The position numbers and the translations under genes are program-made. A stretch of DNA of 64,000 nucleotides from Macrothele yani (taxonomy: Eukaryota; Arthropoda; Arachnida; Araneae; Macrothelidae), in assembly GCA_039090855.1 (NCBI GenBank), contig CM076990.1:199769232-199833231 (forward strand), read 5' to 3'. This document shows positions 56,612 through 64,000 of this stretch, one piece after another. Under the pieces are notes generated by a model that saw only the letters and a program-made list of their open reading frames with translations, ran no database searches and was not told the DNA's origin. Numbering within the stretch: position 1 is the stretch's first letter; the number at the start of each line of letters is the position of its first letter.

Positions 56612-59130
56612 GCTTTACTGATATCCATCACATATTGCACACAAGACCTTTTGTACTTTATACTTAATCTTTTCCTTAAGCAGACATTCCTGAATCCAGT
56701 CCTTGCACGATTTCCTCGGCCTTCCTTTGCTGCCACTTGGGCTGAAAAAAATTCTTAGTCGGCACCCATTCTTTTAACATGGGCAAAACCACCTAAGATG
56801 ATTTTTTTTTTTTTTTACTTTTGAAGTATTTGCATACTTTCTTTGTTCTGTTCTTCGTGTATATTTGCTTTTAAAAAGGGAATTTACGACCAGATAAATT
56901 AATTTTGTAGTAGTATTGTTCCTTAATTTTATTTATTAAATATGAACATAGTATTAGATTTGCCAGATTTGTTCTTGACTTATGAATTCTTATGTTCTTG
57001 TCCCCGTTCGCAGCTACATAGTCATTATATTTGATCCTATGCTGTCCTCGCATTTCGAACACTTCACTTGTTACATCCTTCTTGTAGTCTTTACAGGTGA
57101 TCAGGTATTTAAGACCTCCATAGCTGAAATCCGATCCCCTCCTTGGTTTTGCTGTACATATCCAGTTCTTGTTGGGAATTTCCTTGGAGAATCGGAATTT
57201 CGAACAGGTCCAGCACTTGTTGGATTTCTAATGAAAAGTTCGTTAATTCAGCCATATACACTATAAAAATTATTTTATGACCTGATATATTTGCAGATAC
57301 ATCACTGGATCTTTATACATTTGAATATTTTTGGTGATTAAAAAATTTTACATCGTTTTTCTCTAATCCTATTTCCGTTTTTGGATAATCTCGTTCAACA
57401 AACTTTGCTGGCATTTTCAACAAGTTTGTTGACAAATTAATCTTAACTTGTCTGTGATTAGTTCAGGTTCCTCTTTAACTAATTACAGACAACCACCAAA
57501 AGTATTCAAATGTTTAAAGAGTTGGCAATGTATCTGCAAATATATTACATTATAAAATAATTTTTATAGTGCACACAGCTGAATTGGCAAACTTTACATT
57601 AGAATTCCGACAAGTACTGGACCTATTCGAAATCCTGAGTATCCAATGAAGTTTCAGACAAGAACTTTATATGTACAGCAGAACAAAGGAGGTGATTGGA
57701 TTCCAGCTATAGAAGTCTTAAATACCTGATTACCTATACAGACAAGAAAGATGTAACAAGGGATGTGTTCGGAATGAGAGGACAGCATAGGATCGAATCT
57801 CATGACGTAGCTGCAAATGGCATAAAAACCTAAGAATTCATAAGTCAAAAACAAATCTGGTAAATCTCATACTGTGTTCATATTTAATAAATAAAATTAA
57901 GGAACAATACTACAAAATTATTAATAATTTATCTGGTTGCATTTTTCCTTTAAAGCAAATATGCATGAAAAACAGAACAAAGAAAGTATGCAAATACTTA
58001 AAAACTCAAATAATAAAACCATGTAATTACTGCATAGCAGGTAAAAAACCTAAGTGCAAAATCCGAATAATACCACCTAAGAATATTAGTCTCCACTTTA
58101 CTAACATTTTGTCTCACATTACACATCTGCAACACATCTTTATTCCTCACATGACCACAGCAAGTCTTGCCACAAACCCTTCATAAGAAATTCATCTTCC
58201 CAGCACACAAATGGCTTGTCTTTTCTGTACTACCCAGGTTTCACTGCCATACATCAGAGTAGGAACAACTACACTTTCATATAAAGCCATTTGGGACTTT
58301 CTTGAGAACCCATCATTCCTGTCAAATCCTCCTAAAGCAGCTATGACTTTCAAAGAAGAATTCACTTGCTTACTAACTTAATCTAATTTGTTTTCTCCCA
58401 AACATACTTCCTAAACATACAAACTCATTCACCTGGTCAATCTTTGCAATTTATAGTTATCTTGTATTCAGCACAAACTGTTCATTGGTTAAGAAACATA
58501 ACTTCGGTTTTTCTTTTATTTATACTCAGTTTGAATTTCATACAAAATTCATACATCCAGGACAACATACCCTGCAATTCAGTTCTGCTTTATGCCAACA
58601 GGACTGTGTTATCAGCATACAGCAATCTGTGCACACAGATATTACCAAGACAAACCAGTGCTATCCATTTTGCCATCACTCATGTATGCACCCATAAATA
58701 TATTAAACAGCCAGGGTGACATTACACAACCTTGTCTGACTCCTGCACAACAGAAAACCATTTCAATAAAACACACCTTCACTCTTACACATGTTCTACA
58801 GCCAGCATACACGGTTCCCACTATTAAGTAGATTCTGAGTAATACCAGTTTTATTCAGTGCCTTCCAGAGAAGCATCATATTTACTCTGTCATAAGCTTT
58901 CTCTAAATCTATGAAGGCAGAAAAAAACTTTCTTACCAACAAACATACTTTTCAGTCAACATGTGTAATGCAAAAAAATTATTACTGCAGCCCTTACCAG
59001 GCATAAAACCATTCTGCATACCCCACTCACTAAGACCTTGATTGTCAACTAAATGCCAGAAATGCCTGCAAGGAAACAAAACATTCAGAGGAAAAGAATT
59101 TCTAACAGTTTTCTCTGCATAAATCACATA
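56612..59130 (-). pseudogene. LINE family 2 copy split by an inserted palindromic sequence
   Basis: Minus-strand pieces: 59127-58933 (NGFMPGKGCSNNFFALHMLT), then frameshifted RT to 58083, and, after the insertion at 56799-58071, the C-terminal part down to about 56612 (cagcccaagtggcagcaaag on minus). The two sides join exactly at accacctaaga, which is duplicated. This copy lies tail-to-tail with the plus-strand fragment ending at 56335. Confidence 0.82.
56799..58071 (-). mobile_element. Palindromic retroposed insertion with 11-bp target duplication
   Basis: Identical accacctaaga at 56788-56798 and 58072-58082 flank it. On the minus strand it ends in a run of about 17 A (T run at 56802-56818 on plus), so it looks retroposed. 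Inside, about 56818-57425 and 57435-58005 are inverted copies: tatttgcatactttctttgt and tatttattaaatatgaacat on the left are mirrored on the right, meeting near 57430. Each arm encodes the same degenerate peptide, including GQHRIKYNDYVAANG (left, minus) and GQHRIESHDVAANG (right, plus). I do not recognise the peptide. About 68 bp at the right edge is outside the palindrome. Confidence 0.78.
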
Positions 59131-60179
59131 TTAACAAGAGGTAAACCATCAACCACTATCAACAGGCAACAGTAATTTTCTTTTTCCTCTTTCTTTTACT
59201 AACTTTTTTTCTCTTTTAGTGGCAGATAACAGCCTCTTTTGCATCAAATAAAATCAGGGCAAAACTTTGTTTTATACATCATTTTTAAGTCAGTAAATTT
59301 GAAATGTGTTGTTCAGCCATACTGCTAAGCATTTTTTTTTTTTTTTTTTATTTGCAATTCTAAAAACTAAACCATATGTTTAAAAAAAGTCCAAAAATCA
59401 AAACTTCAGGTGAAGATGCTGACGCTCTCATTTCTTCTGAATACTTAAAGTCACTCAATGCATTCAAATGGTTTGGAATTCATAAAAGAAAATAAGAAAA
59501 TTGTAAAAATGCAGATAGAAATTAAACAGTGTACCTAGCAGTCAGAAGCACAATGTATCTGAACACACTACTTGAATGAATAGAAGTCATTAACTATGAA
59601 CAAAATCACATGATATGAGCTAATTAAATTACAATAAGTATGGGCAGTGTTAGAATTAGAAATAAATCTTTTACTGGCACAGTGGACCACCAGAATCTGG
59701 AAAAGACTGGTCCACCAACATGCCCACTCATCTGTTAAAAAAAAAAAACTTAAGATATCAACAGTATATGTAGAAAATAGCATCACTTCAGAGGAATTAT
59801 CTCCAATATGTTTTTTAAAACATCTAATTTGTGGGTGATCTTAGTGAGAGATGGGTTTGCCCCCACTCCATGGGCAACAATGGCACACAGAACAGCAAAA
59901 CGGACCTCTATGAATCTTGGAGAGATACCAGCTAGTTCTGTGTGACATTGGCGAAAAGACCAACTCATTGGGTTTTGTTCCAGAATCCTTAGGTTGAATG
60001 ACCAAATGGAACTGTCAGCTGTGGACTAATCCCCCACACTGGTGTATTACCTGATTAAAAGACAAAGAAAGTATGCACCAGACTCTAGTGTGGAATACGG
60101 TTGACCTACCACACTTGAGAAGGATGGTTCACTACGGAATCAAACTGGAATTTCCAAAGGACATGCAAGAAAAAGATAG
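59131..60179. other. Upstream intron, mostly unassigned
   Basis: AT-rich to about 59840; then GC-richer text (59840-60180) that may be 5' UTR of the following LINE copy. No PEX1 Walker A exon is visible. Confidence 0.35.
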
Positions 60180-63110
60180 CGACTGAGCGAGTATAAGATT
60201 GGTGTATGGAATACTAGAGGTATAAATGGCAAGATGAATGAGGTGATTGAAGAAATTATTAAGTACAGATTGGATGTGCTGTGTGTAAGTGAAACCAAAA
60301 AGAAGAAAATTGGGATAGAAGTGAATGGAAAGGTAGGTAGGTAGGTAGGTAGGTAGGTGTGTGTGTGTGTGTGTGTGTTAATAGATAATGTGAGAAAACA
60401 GGCTGGTGTAAGTGTGATTTACAGTGAAAAGATGAACAACTTGTTTCACTATAGCTGCATAAGTGAGATAATTATTTGGATTCGTTTGAAAGTAAAACTT
60501 TAGAGAACAGTAATTGTAGTAGTGTATGCTCTTTGTGACTTGTAACCTTCTGGCAGGAAGAAAGATTTCTGGAATGAGCTAAGAGCTGTTTTGAGCCAGT
60601 TTGGTGCTAAAGATACATAGTTATAATAGTAGGGGATTTCAATGCTAGAGCAGATGTGCAGAATGTAATTTCTGATAATATTCTGGGTAAGTTTAATGAT
60701 CCTTGTTTGAATTATAATGGTGAAAGATTAATTGAACTCTGCATTGAGAATGGTTTGTGTGTATCTAATAACTTTTTCAAACACAAGTATATCCACACAT
60801 ATACTTGGGCAAATCTTGCTCTTGGCCAAAAGAGTTATCGATTTTGTTGTTTACGATCAACATCTGAAACAGTTGTTGACACTCGTGTGATGAGAGGTGC
60901 GGATGTTGGCTCTGATCATTATTTGGTAGTGTTACGAGTGAAACTGAATGTTGGTTGGAGGAAAAGGAAGAGTCCTAGGGTGGAAAGAAAGGTTAAAACT
61001 CTCCATGAAGATCATCAGCATTACTCTAACTTACTCAGAGAACAACTGATGGAGCTGAAGTCATGTGATAGAGATGTAGAAAAGAAGTAGGAATGTTTTA
61101 AGAACTATGTGGTCACTGCTGCTGAAGACGTATGTAGCACCACAACAGTAGATAGCAATAGAGGTGATGCTTGGTGGAATAGTGAGATTGAAGAGGCAGT
61201 AAAGAGAAAGGAAGCATATTTAGGAATGTTGCAAGGTAGAGTTTCTGTGGATGAATATCGCAGTAAGAAACGTGAAGCAGCTAAGCTGATTCGCCAGAGT
61301 AAGGCAAAAGATAGGAAGGAGAAGGTGGAAAGGCATGAAATGGCTTTTTGGAAAGATAGGAACACTTTTTGGAAGTACACGAGACTCAGGAAAAATAGGG
61401 GAAACAAAGTTGTAAGTTGTGTGAAGAATAGGATCGGGGAAATGATATGGAAACCCAATGAGTTATGCGAAAGATGGGGTGAATACTTCTGTGAGTTATT
61501 AGATCAAGAAAACAAAGATGATTCTGAGGCAGAAGCAGATGATGTCACAGTGAGATGAAAGAACAGGAGGGATCTCAAGAGAAGAGGTGTGTAAAGCTTT
61601 TAACTCTTCAGAATGGTAAAGCTCCAGGAGTTGATGCATAACTGCTGAGATGTTGAAATATGGTGGTGACTGTAATTGACTGGTTAACTGAAATTTGCCA
61701 ATTGTGCGGTGAGTTAGAAATGGTCCCTCAGGATTAGAAGGATGCTATCATTGTTCCCTTGTATAAGGGAAAAGGTGAGTAGACTGACTGCAAGAACTAC
61801 CATGGTATTAGCCTACTGAGAGTGCCAGGGAAAGTGTTTGGTAAGGCCATTACTGAAAAAGTATGAGGTCTTACATCAGAGAAAGTGTGGGATATTCAGA
61901 GTGGTTTTATGCCAGGTAGAGGTTGCACTAACGAAATTTTTGCTTTATGTATGATGATCAAAAAGTATCTGGCTGTTGGTAAGAAAGTTTCTGCTGCCTT
62001 CATAGATTTAGAGAAAGCTTATGACTGAGTAAATAGTACACTTTTATGGAAGGTATTGAATAATAATGGTGTTACTGGGAATCTAAGAGTGTAAAAGCCA
62101 TGTATGCTGGTAGTAGAGCTTGTGTACGAGTGAATAGTGTTTCATCAAAATGGTTTCCTATTGGTGCAGGAGTCAGATAAGATTGTGTAATGTCATCGTG
62201 GCTGTTTAATATATTTATGGATGCTTGCATGTGTGATGCAAAGATGGACAATCCTGGTTTATGTGTTGGTAATATGTGTGTGTGTGCAGATTACTGATGA
62301 CAGTCCTGTTGGCAGAGAGCAAAAGTGAATTGCAGAGTAAGTTGTCCCAGATGTATGAAGTTTGCATGAAATTCAAACTAAGTATAAATAAGGGAAAAAC
62401 CAAAGTCATTGTTTTTGAGTGAGGAACTGGTAGTACTGAATGTAATGTAAGTCTAAATGCTACAGTGATTGACTAGGTGCATGAGTTTGTGTATTTAGGA
62501 AGCATGTTTGATGGAGAGAACAAATTGGATGGTGAAATTAGTAGAAGAGTGAATTCTTCATTGAAAATCAGTCGATTTGGGAGGTTTTCACAGCAATGAT
62601 GGGTTCTCAGGAGAGTCCCATATGGCTGTTTATGAAAGCGTAATTGTTTTTACTCTGATGTATGGCAATGAAACATGGGCACTACAGAAGAAAGTCATTT
62701 GTGTGCTGGAGAAATGTTTACTTACTGCGGGGGGGGGGGTAGCAAGGTACGTTCTGATCAAGTGAAGATGTTAGCAAGGTGGAGACTAATATGCTTCGGC
62801 GGGTTGGACATGTTGAAAAAAGAATGAGTGATGAAATGCTTACTAAGAATTTTTTTTAGCCCAAATGGTAGAAAGGAAAGGCAGAGGAAGGCCAAAGAAG
62901 TCGTGGGAGGATCAGATTCAGGAGTGTCTGCATGAGAAAAAGATCATGAGTATGAAGTATAAGAGGTCTTGCGTACATCGGGTGATGGATGTAAGTGAAG
63001 CCCGAATTGCGCATCAAGATCACTGTAAATGGAGAAGTTTGATACGGCAACAGCAAGTAAATAATTAGTTAAAAAATTATCTGGTAGTTTGTATTTCTCT
63101 GTGAAGCTAA
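60180..63110 (+). pseudogene. LINE family 2, nearly full-length, decayed
   Basis: Plus-strand order: endonuclease start IGVWNTRGINGKMNEVIEEI (about 60200) and LCVSETKKKK; IVGDFNARADVQ (about 60630); GSDHYLVVLRVKLNV (about 60910); a linker WWNSEIEEAVKRKEAYLGML with CERWGEYFCELLDQENKD (61109-61558); RT pieces with MVPQD, NYHGISLLRVPGK-like text, SGFMPGRGCTNEIFAL (about 61900) and a lost YADD box near 62290; and the C-terminal KGRGRPKKSWEDQIQECLHE (62865-63068). Stops and indels are frequent. It shows that family 2 carries an APE endonuclease. A (GGTA)n/(GT)n microsatellite at 60331-60380 interrupts the endonuclease. Confidence 0.88.
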
Positions 63111-63114
63111 CCTC

Positions 63115-63435
63115 AATCTATAAGAAGAGGAACTTGTGGATCAGAAAAATGACAAGAGTGGAAGACATCATGATCAGAGTTAAATCTCTGAAATGGCAAT
63201 GGGCTGGACGTACTGCCAGAAGGGCAGACCATCGATGGACAGCCAAAATGTTAAGACTGGATTCCTAGGGACAGGAAAAGATCCCAGAAGAAGACCACCT
63301 GGGAGATGGGTGGATGAAATTCGAAAGTATGAAAGAGTAACATTGAGACTGGCACAAGACAGACCATTGTGGAAGAAACTTGGGGAGACCTTCATTTAGC
63401 AGTGGATTGATAATGGTTGACAATGATGATGTATG
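63115..63435 (+). mobile_element. RTE 3' fragment next to the LINE family 2 tail
   Basis: Matches the last 290 bp of RTE coding sequence (aagaagaggaacttgtggat ... cagtggattgataatggttg) with a TGA-type tail acaatgatgatg, inserted immediately after the 3' UTR of the preceding LINE. Confidence 0.88.
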
Positions 63436-64000
63436 TAAAACACCTGATTTGGAAGTGCAACAGGGTGTCCACAGAATTATTAAACCTGATTTCCCTGACC
63501 AAATATATAAGAAATCCCTGACCTTACACAAATAGATTTATTTGAGTTTTTCAATATATGTGCCATGATAATAAATTTTGAATTGGATAAATGAGAAACT
63601 TATATTATTTAAAAGTGTTTCCGTTTGACACATAGTTTCCCAAATAACTGATTCATTTAATTATTATTATTTTTATCATCCTCCACCTTCCCCATAGCCG
63701 TCCAACTCACCTTTTTAATTTTAAGTTTACTCTTTTTTTCATGGTTTTACATTTATTGAATAAACACTCAAACAAACCCATACACAATACTCAGAACAGT
63801 TACTATAAAAATATAACAGTAGGAACACAGTCACTGTTTTTATATTACACACCACTTTTCTTCTTTTCCCAATCGGAAATCTTCGCCTGCAATGCTGCTT
63901 CTTCCAACTCTAGTTCCTTCCGTACTCTGTCTTTTCCCCTTCAATTCCTTTATTTCTTGATCAATTTTTTTTTTCCTTCAGTTTTCTTTCATCTTCGTTT
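63436..64000 (-). other. Possible end of a DNA transposon running off the window
   Basis: cagggtgtccacagaattat, aacctgatttccctgaccaa and aagaaatccctgacc at 63458-63525 resemble the repetitive termini of a dispersed DNA transposon. Minus-strand text near 63860-63930 could encode a coiled-coil (KELELEEAALQAKISDWEKK). Too little is present to assign a family. Confidence 0.35.

Noticed and set aside
59660..59720. Possible Walker A exon of PEX1 (text near ggaccaccag)
   Set aside because: The minus-strand translation gives no GPPGTGKT in any frame and lacks flanking conserved residues or fitting splice sites.

Overview
This window looks like nuclear DNA of an invertebrate animal, most likely an arthropod. 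That is an inference from AT-rich sequence, introns of 1.7-21 kb with GT-AG ends, and a dense mix of mariner/Tc1, pogo, hAT, RTE, Penelope-like and tRNA-derived SINE sequences. Nothing prokaryotic was seen: no operons, ribosome binding sites or CRISPR.

Only one host gene could be identified. It is the 3' part of PEX1, the AAA+ ATPase that extracts the PEX5 receptor during peroxisomal protein import. It lies on the minus strand. Seven short coding exons (65, 60, 83, 104, 169, 124 and 173 nt, in transcript order) run from 54947 down to 3319. Together they encode the second AAA domain from just after Walker A (GPELLSKYIGAS), through Walker B (FFDEFDAIAP), the box around ATG-like sensor 1 and the arginine-finger motif (RPGRLD), to the C-terminal tail. 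Splice phases agree across the first six exons. The last visible join (6834 to 3491) is out of phase as drawn, so a small exon is probably missing between them. The 5' half of the gene and the final exon lie outside the window.

The rest is intron, mostly filled with mobile DNA. Working upward: 2.7-8.2 kb holds three decayed IS630-Tc1-mariner remnants; 11-18 kb holds a Tc1 scrap, an old hAT carrying a tRNA-SINE with a 12-bp target duplication, a tandemly duplicated hAT C-terminus, and a foldback; 18.7-20.8 kb is one LINE inserted antiparallel into another of the same family; 21.3-22.55 kb is a Tc1-like element ending 56 bp from a PEX1 splice donor; 25.2-26.0 kb is a foldback; 27.0-28.9 kb is a degenerate higher-order tandem repeat; 29.0-31.1 kb is a head-to-head dimer of Penelope-like elements with hammerhead-like motifs; 34.0-36.6 kb is a pogo/Tigger element with TA ends; 38.8-44.2 kb is a ZMYM1-like hAT with an 8-bp target duplication and its own nested insertions; 47.6-54.3 kb is a cluster of RTE elements with a 1.9-kb-arm inverted repeat; 55.7-63.4 kb is a cluster of a second LINE family, one copy split by a palindromic retroposed sequence with an 11-bp target duplication.

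The recurring theme is inverted repetition at every scale, from a nearly loop-free 151-bp palindrome to RTE arms of 1.9 kb, all inside one transcribed intron set. PEX1 pre-mRNA should therefore be able to form long double-stranded RNA. Exon identities and element boundaries with target duplications are the strongest calls; SINE family assignments and edges of decayed elements are approximate.
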